Assembly (NCBI GenBank): GCA_022605955.1
Contig: JAKCOZ010000083.1
Span: 1,550,001 to 1,614,000, forward strand
Reading direction: 5' to 3'
From: Rallus limicola
Lineage: Eukaryota > Chordata > Aves > Gruiformes > Rallidae
Length of the DNA stretch: 64,000 bases
Shown here: in pieces, positions 35,001 through 45,691 of the stretch
Layout of the letters: the number at the start of each line of letters is the position of its first letter
How positions within the stretch are numbered: position 1 is the stretch's first letter
Position numbers and translations under genes: made by a program
The notes under the pieces: generated by a model
The model's database searches: none
Seen by the model: the letters and a program-made list of their open reading frames with translations, nothing else
Told to the model about the DNA's origin: nothing

Positions 35001-35264
35001 TGACAGGGGCTGCTCGTGTGTCCTGTTAGGAGGTTTCAGACAAGCTATGCCTTTCAGGCCTAGCTTCTTTACTTTGGGAGTTATTGCTGGACGTTTAGCA
35101 TGTTTTGAACTGCAGTCTGCTAGGGCCGAGAAAAGCACCGTAGGAGGTTCCAGGCATGTTCCCTCTTTCCAGGCAAAGAAAAAGGCTGAGAGCCAAAGTG
35201 ACAGGGTCTGCTCGTGTGTCCTGTTAGGAGGTTTCAGACAAGCTATGCCTTTCAGGCCTAGCTT
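32098..35264 (+). repeat. Segment 15: 16 monomers (one base short)
   Basis: Order: GATAGGG N, G, unit with CAGGCTTGCTTC deletion at about 32485, T, G, T, G with TCTACTAGGGCCAAG and GGAGCTTTC, T, N, a GAGAACC unit with GCACAGTAGG (33948), T, T, G, G with GCAGGACG, G with GGGACGAG, T with CAAAGAAAA. Confidence 0.92.
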
Positions 35265-35311
35265 GTCTGAAACCTCTTACCAGGACAAGCTATGCCTTTC
35301 ATGCCTAGCTT
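35265..35311 (+). repeat. Junction 16: 47-bp insertion, CCTCTTACCAGG variant
   Basis: The inverted repeat spans 35217-35287 with two changes in the right arm (CCTCTTACCAGG for CCTCCTAACAGG). The change removes the TAA found at this place in every other junction. A GATAGGG unit follows. Confidence 0.95.
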
Positions 35312-36103
35312 CCTTTCTTTGGGAGTTATTGCTGGACGTTTAGCATGTTTTGAACTGCAGTCTGATAGGGCCGAGAAAAGCACCGTAGGAGGTTCCAGGC
35401 ATGTTCCCTCTTTCCAGGCAAAGGAAAAGGCTGAGAACCAAAGTGACAGGGGCTGCTCGTGTGTCCTGTTAGGAGGTTTCAGACAAGCTATGCCTTTCAG
35501 GCCTAGCTTCTTTACTTTGGGAGTTATTGCTGGACGTTTAGCATGTTTTGAACTGCAGTCTGCTAGGGCTGAGAAAAGCACCGTAGGAGGTTCCAGGCAT
35601 GTTCCCTCTTTCCAGGCAAAGGAAAAGGCTGAGAGCCAAAGTGACAGGGTCTGCTCGTGTGTCCTGTTAGGAGGTTTCAGACAAGCTATGCCTTTCAGGC
35701 CTAGCTTCTTTACTTTGGGAGTTATTGCTGGACGTTTAGCATGTTTTGAACTGCAGTCTGCTAGGGCCAAGAAAAGCACCGTAGGAGGTTCCAGGCATGT
35801 TCCCTCTTTCCAGGCAAAGGAAAAGGCTGAGAGCCAAAGTGACAGTGTCTGCTCGTGTGTCCTGTTAGGAGGTTTCAGACAAGCTATGCCTTTCAGGCCT
35901 AGCTTCTTTACTTTGGGAGTTATTGCTGGACGTTTAGCATGTTTTGAACTGCAGTCTGCTAGGGCCGAGAAAAGCACCGTAGGAGGTTCCAGGCATGTTC
36001 CCTCTTTCCAGGCAAAGGAAAAGGCTGAGAGCCAAAGTGACAGGGTCTGCTCGTGTGTCCTGTTAGGAGGTTTCAGACAAGCTATGCCTTTCAGGCCTAG
36101 CTT
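35312..36103 (+). repeat. Segment 16: 4 monomers
   Basis: Order: GATAGGG unit with CCTTTCTTTGG and GAGAACC but CCTG, T with GGCTGAG, an AGTGTCTGC unit with CCAAGAAAAG, T. There are no length changes. Confidence 0.93.
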
Positions 36104-36150
36104 GTCTGAAACCTCCTAACAGGAGAAGCTATGCCTTTCATGCCTAGCTT
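36104..36150 (+). repeat. Junction 17: 47-bp insertion, AGGAGAAGC variant
   Basis: The inverted repeat spans 36056-36126 with one outer mismatch, the same one as in junction 6. Confidence 0.95.
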
Positions 36151-37536
36151 CTTTACTTTGGGAGTTATTGCTGGACGTTTAGCATGTTTTGAACTGCAGT
36201 CTGCTAGGGCCGAGAAAAGCACCGTAGGAGGTTCCAGGCATGTTCCCTCTTTCCAGGCAAAGGAAAAGGCTGAGAGCCAAAGTGACAGGGTCTGCTCGTG
36301 TGTCCTGTTAGGAGGTTTCAGACAAGCTATGCCTTTCAGGCCTAGCTTCTTTACTTTGGGAGTTATTGCAGGACGTTTAGCATGTTTTGAATTGCAGTCT
36401 GCTAGGGCCGAGAAAAGCACCGTAGGAGGTTCCAGGCATGTTCCCTCTTTCCAGGCAAAGGAAAAGGCTGAGAGCCAAAGTGACAGGGGCTGCTCGTGTG
36501 TCCTGTTAGGAGGTTTCAGACAAGCTATGCCTTTCAGGCCTAGCTTCTTTACTTTGGGAGTTATTGCTGGACGTTTAGCATGTTTTGAACTGCAGTCTGC
36601 TAGGGCCGAGAAAAGCACCGTAGGAGGTTCCAGGCATGTTCCCTCTTTCCAGGCAAAGGAAAAGGCTGAGAGCCAAAGTGACAGGGTCTGCTCGTGTGTC
36701 CTGTTAGGAGGTTTCAGACAAGCTATGCCTTTCAGGCCTAGCTTCTTTACTTTGGGAGTTATTGCTGGACGTTTAGCATGTTTTGAACTGCAGTCTGCTA
36801 GGGCCGAGAAAAGCACCGTAGGAGGTTCCAGGCATGTTCCCTCTTTCCAGGCAAAGGAAAAGGCTGAGAGCCAAAGTGACAGGGTCTGCTCGTGTGTCCT
36901 GTTAGGAGGTTTCAGACAAGCTATGCATTTCATGCCTAGCTTCTTTACTTTGGGAGTTATTGCTGGACGTTTAGCATGTTTTGAACTGCAGTCTGCTAGG
37001 GCCGAGAAAAGCACCGTAGGAGGTTCCAGGCATGTTCCCTCTTTCCAGGCAAAGGAAAAGGCTGAGAGCCAAAGTGACAGGGGCTGCTCGTGTGTCCTGT
37101 TAGGAGGTTTCAGACAAGCTATGCCTTTCAGGCCTAGCTTCTTTACTTTGGGAGTTATTGCAGGACGTTTAGCATGTTTTGAACTGCAGTCTGCTAGGGC
37201 CGAGAAAAGCACCGTAGGAGGTTCCAGGCATGTTCCCTCTTTCCAGGCAAAGGAAAAGGCTGAGAGCCAAAGTGACAGGGGCTGCTCGTGTGTCCTGTTA
37301 GGAGGTTTCAGACAAGCTATGCCTTTCAGGCCTAGCTTCTTTACTTTGGGAGTTATTGCTGGACGTTTAGCATGTCTTGAACTGCAGTCTGCTAGGGCCG
37401 AGAAAAGCACCGTAGGAGGTTCCAGGCATGTTCCCTCTTTCCAGGCAAAGGAAAAGGCTGAGAGCCAAAGTGACAGGGTCTGCTCGTGTGTCCTGTTAGG
37501 AGGTTTCAGACAAGCTATGCCTTTCAGGCCTAGCTT
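36151..37536 (+). repeat. Segment 17: 7 monomers
   Basis: Order: T, LG with GCAGGACG, T, T, G with CTATGCATTTCATGCC, G with GCAGGACG, T with CATGTCTTG. The final pair matches the dimer that also precedes junctions 9 and 21. Confidence 0.93.
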
Positions 37537-37583
37537 GTCTGAAAACTCCTAACAGGACAAGCTATGCCTTTCAGGCCTAGCTT
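37537..37583 (+). repeat. Junction 18: 47-bp insertion, GAAAACTCC variant, CAGGCC form
   Basis: The inverted repeat spans 37489-37559 with one mismatch (GAAAACTCC for GAAACCTCC). Confidence 0.95.
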
Positions 37584-40500
37584 CTTTACTTTGGGAGTTA
37601 TTGCTGGACGTTTAGCATGTTTTGAACTGCAGTCTGCTAGGGCCGAGAAAAGCACCGTAGGAGGTTCCAGGCATGTTCCCTCTTTCCAGGCAAAGGAAAA
37701 GGCTGAGAGCCAAAGTGACAGGGTCTGCTCGTGTGTCCTGTTAGGAGGTTTCAGACAAGCTATGCCTTTCAGGCCTAGCTTCTTTACTTTGGGAGTTATT
37801 GCTGGACGTTTAGCATGTTTTGAACTGCAGTCTGCTAGGGCCGAGAAAAGCACCGTAGGAGGTTCCAGGCATGTTCCCTCTTTCCAGGCAAAGGAAAAGG
37901 CTGAGAGCCAAAGTGACAGGGGCTGCTCGTGTGTCCTGTTAGGAGGTTTCAGACAAGCTATGCCTTTCAGGCCTAGCTTCTTTACTTTGGGAGTTATTGC
38001 TGGACGTTTAGCATGTTTTGAACTGCAGTCTGCTAGGGCTGAGAAAAGCACCGTAGGAGGTTCCAGGCATGTTCCCTCTTTCCAGGCAAAGGAAAAGGCT
38101 GAGAGCCAAAGTGACAGGGTCTGCTCGTGTGTCCTGTTAGGAGGTTTCAGACAAGCTATGCCTTTCAGGCCTAGCATCTTTACTTTGGGAGTTATTGCTG
38201 GACGTTTAGCATGTTTCAAATTGCAGTCTGCTAGGGCCGAGAAAAGCACCGTAGGAGGTTCCAGGCATGTTCCCTCTTTCCAGGCAAAGGAAAAGGCTGA
38301 GAGCCAAAGTGACAGGGTCTGCTTGTGTGTCCTGTTAGGAGGTTTCAGACAAGCTATGCCTTTCATGCCTAGCTTCTTTACTTTGGGAGTTATTGCTGGA
38401 CGTTTAGCATGTTTTGAACTGCAGTCTGCTAGGGCCGAGAAAAGCACCGTAGGAGGTTCCAGGCATGTTCCCTCTTTCCAGGCAAAGGAAAAGGCTGAGA
38501 GCCAAAGTGACAGGGTCTGCTCGGGTGTCCTGTTAGGAGGTTTCAGACAAGCTATGCCTTTCAGGCCTAGCTTCTTTACTTTGGGAGTTATTGCTGGACG
38601 TTTAGCATGTTTTGAACTGCAGTCTGCTAGGGCCGAGAAAAGCACCGTAGGAGGTTCCAGGCATGTTCCCTCTTTCCAGGCAAAGGAAAAGGCTGAGAAC
38701 CAAAGTGACAGGGGCTGCTCGTGTGTCCTGTTAGGAGGTTTCAGACAAGCTATGCCTTTCAGGCCTAGCTTCTTTACTTTGGGAGTTATTGCTGGACGTT
38801 TAGCATGTTTTGAACTGCAGTCTGCTAGGGCCGAGAAAAGCACCGTAGGAGGTTCCAGGCATGTTCCCTCTTTCCAGGCAAAGGAAAAGGCTGAGAGCCA
38901 AAGTGACAGGGGCTGCTCGTGTGTCCTGTTAGGAGGTTTCAGACAAGCTATGCCTTTCAGGCCTAGCTTCTTTACTTTGGGAGTTATTGCAGGACGTTTA
39001 GCATGTTTTGAACTGCAGTCTGCTAGGGCCGAGAAAAGCACCGTAGGAGGTTCCAGGCATGTTCCCTCTTTCCAGGCAAAGGAAAAGGCTGAGAGCCAAA
39101 GTGACAGGGGCTGCTCGTGTGTCCTGTTAGGAGGTTTCAGACAAGCTATGCCTTTCAGGCCTAGCTTCTTTACTTTGGGAGTTATTGCTGGACGTTTAGC
39201 ATGTTTTGAACTGCAGTCTGCTAGGGCCGAGAAAAGCACCGTAGGAGGTTCCAGGCATGTTCCCTCTTTCCAGGCAAAGGAAAAGGCTGAGAGCCAAAGT
39301 GACAGGGTCTGCTCGGGTGTCCTGTTAGGAGGTTTCAGACAAGCTATGCCTTTCAGGCCTAGCTTCTTTACTTTGGGAGTTATTGCTGGACGTTTAGCAT
39401 GTTTTGAACTGCAGTCTGCTAGGGCCGAGAAAAGCACCGTAGGAGGTTCCAGGCATGTTCCCTCTTTCCAGGCAAAGGAAAAGGCTGAGAGCCAAAGTGA
39501 CAGGGTCTGCTCGTGTGTCCTGTTAGGAGGTTTCAGACAAGCTATGCCTTTCAGGCCTAGCTTCTTTACTTTGGGAGTTATTGCTGGACGTTTAGCATGT
39601 TTTGAACTGCAGTCTGCTAGGGCCGAGAAAAGCACCGTAGGAGGTTCCAGGCATGTTCCCTCTTTCCAGGCAAAGGAAAAGGCTGAGAGCCAAAGTGACA
39701 GGGGCTGCTCGTGTGTCCTGTTAGGAGGTTTCAGACAAGCTATGCCTTTCAGGCCTAGCTTCTTTACTTTGGGAGTTATTGCAGGACGTTTAGCATGTTT
39801 TGAACTGCAGTCTGCTAGGGCCGAGAAAAGCACCGTAGGAGGTTCCAGGCATGTTCCCTCTTTCCAGGCAAAGGAAAAGGCTGAGAGCCAAAGTGACAGG
39901 GGCTGCTCGTGTGTCCTGTTAGGAGGTTTCAGACAAGCTATGCCTTTCAGGCCTAGCTTCTTTACTTTGGGAGTTATTGCTGGACGTTTAGCATGTCTTG
40001 AACTGCAGTCTGCTAGGGCCGAGAAAAGCACCGTAGGAGGTTCCAGGCATGTTCCCTCTTTCCAGGCAAAGGAAAAGGCTGAGAGCCAAAGTGACAGGGT
40101 CTGCTCGTGTGTCCTGTTAGGAGGTTTCAGACAAGCTATGCCTTTCAGGCCTAGCTTCTTTACTTTGGGAGTTATTGCTGGACGTTTAGCATGTTTTGAA
40201 CTGCAGTCTGCTAGGGCCGAGAAAAGCACCGTAGGAGGTTCCAGGCATGTTCCCTCTTTCCAGGCAAAGGAAAAGGCTGAGAGCCAAAGTGACAGGGGCT
40301 GCTCGTGTGTCCTGTTAGGAGGTTTCAGACAAGCTATGCCTTTCAGGCCTAGCTTCTTTACTTTGGGAGTTATTGCTGGACGTTTAGCATGTTTTGAACT
40401 GCAGTCTGCTAGGGCCGAGAAAAGCACCGTAGGAGGTTCCAGGCATGTTCCCTCTTTCCAGGCAAAGGAAAAGGCTGAGAGCCAAAGTGACAGGGGCTGC

Positions 40501-40751
40501 TCGTGTGTCCTGTTAGGAGGTTTCAGACAAGCTATGCCTTTCAGGCCTAGCTTCTTTACTTTGGGAGTTATTGCTGGACGTTTAGCATGTTTTGAACTGC
40601 AGTCTGCTAGGGCCGAGAAAGGCACGGTAGGAGGTTCCAGGCATGTTCCCTCTTTCCAGGCAAAGGAAAAGGCTGAGAGCCAAAGTGACAGGGTCTGCTC
40701 GTGTGTCCTGTTAGGAGGTTTCAGACAAGCTATGCCTTTCAGGCCTAGCTT
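37584..40751 (+). repeat. Segment 18: 16 monomers
   Basis: Order: T, G, T with GGCTGAG, L-like unit with TAGCATC and TTTCAAATTG (38213) and CTTGTG, X (CATGCC), G with GAGAACC, G, G with GCAGGACG, X, T, G, G with GCAGGACG, T with CATGTCTTG (39991), G, G, T with GAAAGGCACGG. Unit 3 starts the 4.6/4.9-kb tandem duplication. The CATGTCTTG unit here has no junction after it, unlike its three relatives. Confidence 0.92.
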
Positions 40752-40798
40752 GTCTGAAACCTCCTAACAGGACAAGCTATGCCTTTCATGCCTAGCTT
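40752..40798 (+). repeat. Junction 19: 47-bp inverted-duplication insertion
   Basis: The inverted repeat spans 40704-40774 with perfect arms. Its counterpart in the downstream duplicate is junction 22, 4,893 bp away. Confidence 0.96.
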
Positions 40799-42382
40799 CT
40801 TTACTTTGGGAGTTATTGCTGGACGTTTAGCATGTTTTGAACTGCAGTCTGCTAGGGCCGAGAAAAGCACCGTAGGAGGTTCCAGGCATGTTCCCTCTTT
40901 CCAGGCAAAGGAAAAGGCTGAGAGCCAAAGTGACAGGGGCTGCTCGTGTGTCCTGTTAGGAGGTTTCAGACAAGCTATGCCTTTCAGGCCTAGCTTCTTT
41001 ACTTTGGGAGTTATTGCTGGACGTTTAGCATGTTTTGAACTGCAGTCTGCTAGGGCTGAGAAAAGCACCGTAGGAGGTTCCAGGCATGTTCCCTCTTTCC
41101 AGGCAAAGGAAAAGGCTGAGAGCCAAAGTGACAGGGTCTGCTCGTGTGTCCTGTTAGGAGGTTTCAGACAAGCTATGCCTTTCAGGCCTAGCATCTTTAC
41201 TTTGGGAGTTATTGCTGGACGTTTAGCATGTTTCAAATTGCAGTCTGCTAGGGCCGAGAAAAGCACCGTAGGAGGTTCCAGGCATGTTCCCTCTTTCCAG
41301 GCAAAGGAAAAGGCTGAGAGCCAAAGTGACAGGGTCTGCTTGTGTGTCCTGTTAGGAGGTTTCAGACAAGCTATGCCTTTCATGCCTAGCTTCTTTACTT
41401 TGGGAGTTATTGCTGGACGTTTAGCATGTTTTGAACTGCAGTCTGCTAGGGCCGAGAAAAGCACCGTAGGAGGTTCCAGGCATGTTCCCTCTTTCCAGGC
41501 AAAGGAAAAGGCTGAGAGCCAAAGTGACAGGGTCTGCTCGGGTGTCCTGTTAGGAGGTTTCAGACAAGCTATGCCTTTCAGGCCTAGCTTCTTTACTTTG
41601 GGAGTTATTGCTGGACGTTTAGCATGTTTTGAACTGCAGTCTGCTAGGGCCGAGAAAAGCACCGTAGGAGGTTCCAGGCATGTTCCCTCTTTCCAGGCAA
41701 AGGAAAAGGCTGAGAACCAAAGTGACAGGGGCTGCTCGTGTGTCCTGTTAGGAGGTTTCAGACAAGCTATGCCTTTCAGGCCTAGCTCCTTTACTTTGGG
41801 AGTTATTGCTGGACGTTTAGCATGTTTTGAACTGCAGTCTGCTAGGGCCGAGAAAAGCACCGTAGGAGGTTCCAGGCATGTTCCCTCTTTCCAGACAAAG
41901 GAAAAGGCTGAGAGCCAAAGTGACAGGGGCTGCTCGTGTGTCCTGTTAGGAGGTTTCAGACAAGCTATGCCTTTCAGGCCTAGCTTCTTTACTTTGGGAG
42001 TTATTGCTGGACGTTTAGCATGTTTTGAACTGCAGTCTGCTAGGGCCGAGAAAAGCACCGTAGGAGGTTCCAGGCATGTTCCCTCTTTCCAGGCAAAGGA
42101 AAAGGCTGAGAACCAAAGTGACAGGGGCTGCTCGTGTGACATGTTAGGAGGTTTCAGACAAGCTATGCCTTTCAGGCCTAGCTTCTTTACTTTGGGAGTT
42201 ATTGCTGGACGTTTAGCATGTTTTGAATTGCAGTCTGCTAGGGCCGAGAAAAGCACCGTAGGAGGTTCCAGGCATGTTCCCTCTTTCCAGGCAAAGGAAA
42301 AGGCTGAGAGCCAAAGTGACAGGGGCTGCTCGTGTGTCCTCTTAGGAGGTTTCAGACAAGCTAGGCCTTTCAGGCCTAGCTT
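40799..42382 (+). repeat. Segment 19: 8 monomers
   Basis: Order: G, T with GGCTGAG, TTTCAAATTG unit (41230), X (CATGCC), GAGAACC G, G with AGCTCCTTTAC and CCAGACAAAGG, N-like with GTGTGACATG, L with CCTCTTAGG and CTAGGCC. Segment 22 repeats it 4,893 bp downstream almost base for base. Confidence 0.93.
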
Positions 42383-42429
42383 GTCTGAAACCTCCTAACA
42401 GGACAAGCTATGCCTTTCATGCCTAGCTT
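42383..42429 (+). repeat. Junction 20: 47-bp insertion with extended central palindrome
   Basis: The upstream copy reads CTAGGCC where others read CTATGCC. This lets the centre pair fully: arms 42342-42368 and 42372-42398 (27 bp, perfect) around the 3-nt loop TTC. One C/C mismatch (CCTCTTAGG) follows, then 6 more paired bases to 42335 and 42405. Confidence 0.95.
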
Positions 42430-44805
42430 CTTTACTTTGGGAGTTATTGCTGGATGTTTAGCATGTTTTGAACTGCAGTCTGCTAGGGCCGAGAAAAGCA
42501 CCGTAGGAGGTTCCAGGCATGTTCCCTCTTTCCAGGCAAAGGAAAAGGCTGAGAGCCAAAGTGACAGGGGCTGCTCGTGTGTCCTGTTAGGAGGTTTCAG
42601 ACAAGCTATGCCTTTCAGGCCTAGCTTCTTTACTTTGGGAGTTATTGCTGGACGTTTAGCATGTTTTGAACTGCAGTCTGCTAGGGCTGAGAAAAGCACC
42701 GTAGGAGGTTCCAGGCATGTTCCCTCTTTCCAGGCAAAGGAAAAGGCTGAGAGCCAAAGTGACAGGGTCTGCTCGTGTGTCCTGTTAGGAGGTTTCAGAC
42801 AAGCTATGCCTTTCAGGCCTAGCATCTTTACTTTGGGAGTTATTGCTGGACGTTTAGCATGTTTCAAATTGCAGTCTGCTAGGGCCGAGAAAAGCACCGT
42901 AGGAGGTTCCAGGCATGTTCCCTCTTTCCAGGCAAAGGAAAAGGCTGAGAGCCAAAGTGACAGGGTCTGCTTGTGTGTCCTGTTAGGAGGTTTCAGACAA
43001 GCTATGCCTTTCATGCCTAGCTTCTTTACTTTGGGAGTTATTGCTGGACGTTTAGCATGTTTTGAACTGCAGTCTGCTAGGGCCGAGAAAAGCACCGTAG
43101 GAGGTTCCAGGCATGTTCCCTCTTTCCAGGCAAAGGAAAAGGCTGAGAGCCAAAGTGACAGGGTCTGCTCGGGTGTCCTGTTAGGAGGTTTCAGACAAGC
43201 TATGCCTTTCAGGCCTAGCTTCTTTACTTTGGGAGTTATTGCTGGACGTTTAGCATGTTTTGAACTGCAGTCTGCTAGGGCCGAGAAAAGCACCGTAGGA
43301 GGTTCCAGGCATGTTCCCTCTTTCCAGGCAAAGGAAAAGGCTGAGAACCAAAGTGACAGGGGCTGCTCGTGTGTCCTGTTAGGAGGTTTCAGACAAGCTA
43401 TGCCTTTCAGGCCTAGCTTCTTTACTTTGGGAGTTATTGCTGGACGTTTAGCATGTTTTGAACTGCAGTCTGCTAGGGCCGAGAAAAGCACCGTAGGAGG
43501 TTCCAGGCATGTTCCCTCTTTCCAGGCAAAGGAAAAGGCTGAGAGCCAAAGTGACAGGGGCTGCTCGTGTGTCCTGTTAGGAGGTTTCAGACAAGCTATG
43601 CCTTTCAGGCCTAGCTTCTTTACTTTGGGAGTTATTGCAGGACGTTTAGCATGTTTTGAACTGCAGTCTGCTAGGGCCGAGAAAAGCACCGTAGGAGGTT
43701 CCAGGCATGTTCCCTCTTTCCAGGCAAAGGAAAAGGCTGAGAGCCAAAGTGACAGGGGCTGCTCGTGTGTCCTGTTAGGAGGTTTCAGACAAGCTATGCC
43801 TTTCAGGCCTAGCTTCTTTACTTTGGGAGTTATTGCTGGACGTTTAGCATGTTTTGAACTGCAGTCTGCTAGGGCCGAGAAAAGCACCGTAGGAGGTTCC
43901 AGGCATGTTCCCTCTTTCCAGGCAAAGGAAAAGGCTGAGAGCCAAAGTGACAGGGTCTGCTCGGGTGTCCTGTTAGGAGGTTTCAGACAAGCTATGCCTT
44001 TCAGGCCTAGCTTCTTTACTTTGGGAGTTATTGCTGGACGTTTAGCATGTTTTGAACTGCAGTCTGCTAGGGCCGAGAAAAGCACCGTAGGAGGTTCCAG
44101 GCATGTTCCCTCTTTCCAGGCAAAGGAAAAGGCTGAGAGCCAAAGTGACAGGGTCTGCTCGTGTGTCCTGTTAGGAGGTTTCAGACAAGCTATGCCTTTC
44201 AGGCCTAGCTTCTTTACTTTGGGAGTTATTGCTGGACGTTTAGCATGTTTTGAACTGCAGTCTGCTAGGGCCGAGAAAAGCACCGTAGGAGGTTCCAGGC
44301 ATGTTCCCTCTTTCCAGGCAAAGGAAAAGGCTGAGAGCCAAAGTGACAGGGGCTGCTCGTGTGTCCTGTTAGGAGGTTTCAGACAAGCTATGCCTTTCAG
44401 GCCTAGCTTCTTTACTTTGGGAGTTATTGCAGGACGTTTAGCATGTTTTGAACTGCAGTCTGCTAGGGCCGAGAAAAGCACCGTAGGAGGTTCCAGGCAT
44501 GTTCCCTCTTTCCAGGCAAAGGAAAAGGCTGAGAGCCAAAGTGACAGGGGCTGCTCGTGTGTCCTGTTAGGAGGTTTCAGACAAGCTATGCCTTTCAGGC
44601 CTAGCTTCTTTACTTTGGGAGTTATTGCTGGACGTTTAGCATGTCTTGAACTGCAGTCTGCTAGGGCCGAGAAAAGCACCGTAGGAGGTTCCAGGCATGT
44701 TCCCTCTTTCCAGGCAAAGGAAAAGGCTGAGAGCCAAAGTGACAGGGTCTGCTCGTGTGTCCTGTTAGGAGGTTTCAGACAAGCTATGCCTTTCAGGCCT
44801 AGCTT
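42430..44805 (+). repeat. Segment 20: 12 monomers
   Basis: Order: G with GGATGTTTAG, T with GGCTGAG, TTTCAAATTG unit (42861), X (CATGCC), GAGAACC G, G, G with GCAGGACG, X, T, G, G with GCAGGACG, T with CATGTCTTG (44639). Units 2-12 match segment 18 units 3-13 at an offset of 4,648 bp. Confidence 0.92.
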
Positions 44806-44852
44806 GTCTGAAACCTCCTAACAGGACAAGCTATGCCTTTCAGGCCTAGCTT
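44806..44852 (+). repeat. Junction 21: 47-bp insertion, CAGGCC form
   Basis: The inverted repeat spans 44758-44828 with perfect arms. This junction plus one monomer (245 bp) is absent from the matching place in the upstream duplicate, near 40,130. Confidence 0.96.
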
Positions 44853-45644
44853 CTTTACTTTGGGAGTTATTGCTGGACGTTTAGCATGTTTTGAACTGCA
44901 GTCTGCTAGGGCCGAGAAAAGCACCGTAGGAGGTTCCAGGCATGTTCCCTCTTTCCAGGCAAAGGAAAAGGCTGAGAGCCAAAGTGACAGGGTCTGCTCG
45001 TGTGTCCTGTTAGGAGGTTTCAGACAAGCTATGCCTTTCAGGCCTAGCTTCTTTACTTTGGGAGTTATTGCTGGACGTTTAGCATGTTTTGAACTGCAGT
45101 CTGCTAGGGCCGAGAAAAGCACCGTAGGAGGTTCCAGGCATGTTCCCTCTTTCCAGGCAAAGGAAAAGGCTGAGAGCCAAAGTGACAGGGGCTGCTGGTG
45201 TGTCCTGTTAGGAGGTTTCAGACAAGCTATGCCTTTCAGGCCTAGCTTCTTTACTTTGGGAGTTATTGCTGGATGTTTAGCATGTTTTGAACTGCAGTCT
45301 GCTAGGGCCGAGAAAAGCACCGTAGGAGGTTCCAGGCATGTTCCCTCTTTCCAGGCAAAGGAAAAGGCTGAGAGCCAAAGTGACAGGGGCTGCTCGTGTG
45401 TCCTGTTAGGAGGTTTCAGACAAGCTATGCCTTTCAGGCCTAGCTTCTTTACTTTGGGAGTTATTGCTGGACGTTTAGCATGTTTTGAACTGCAGTCTGC
45501 TAGGGCCGAGAAAGGCACGGTAGGAGGTTCCAGGCATGTTCCCTCTTTCCAGGCAAAGGAAAAGGCTGAGAGCCAAAGTGACAGGGTCTGCTCGTGTGTC
45601 CTGTTAGGAGGTTTCAGACAAGCTATGCCTTTCAGGCCTAGCTT
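44853..45644 (+). repeat. Segment 21: 4 monomers
   Basis: Order: T, G with CTGCTGGTG, G with GGATGTTTAG, T with GAAAGGCACGG. Units 2-4 match the last three units of segment 18 at an offset of 4,893 bp. Confidence 0.92.
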
Positions 45645-45691
45645 GTCTGAAACCTCCTAACAGGACAAGCTATGCCTTTCATGCCTAGCTT
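45645..45691 (+). repeat. Junction 22: 47-bp inverted-duplication insertion
   Basis: The inverted repeat spans 45597-45667 with perfect arms. It is the duplicate of junction 19. Confidence 0.96.
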
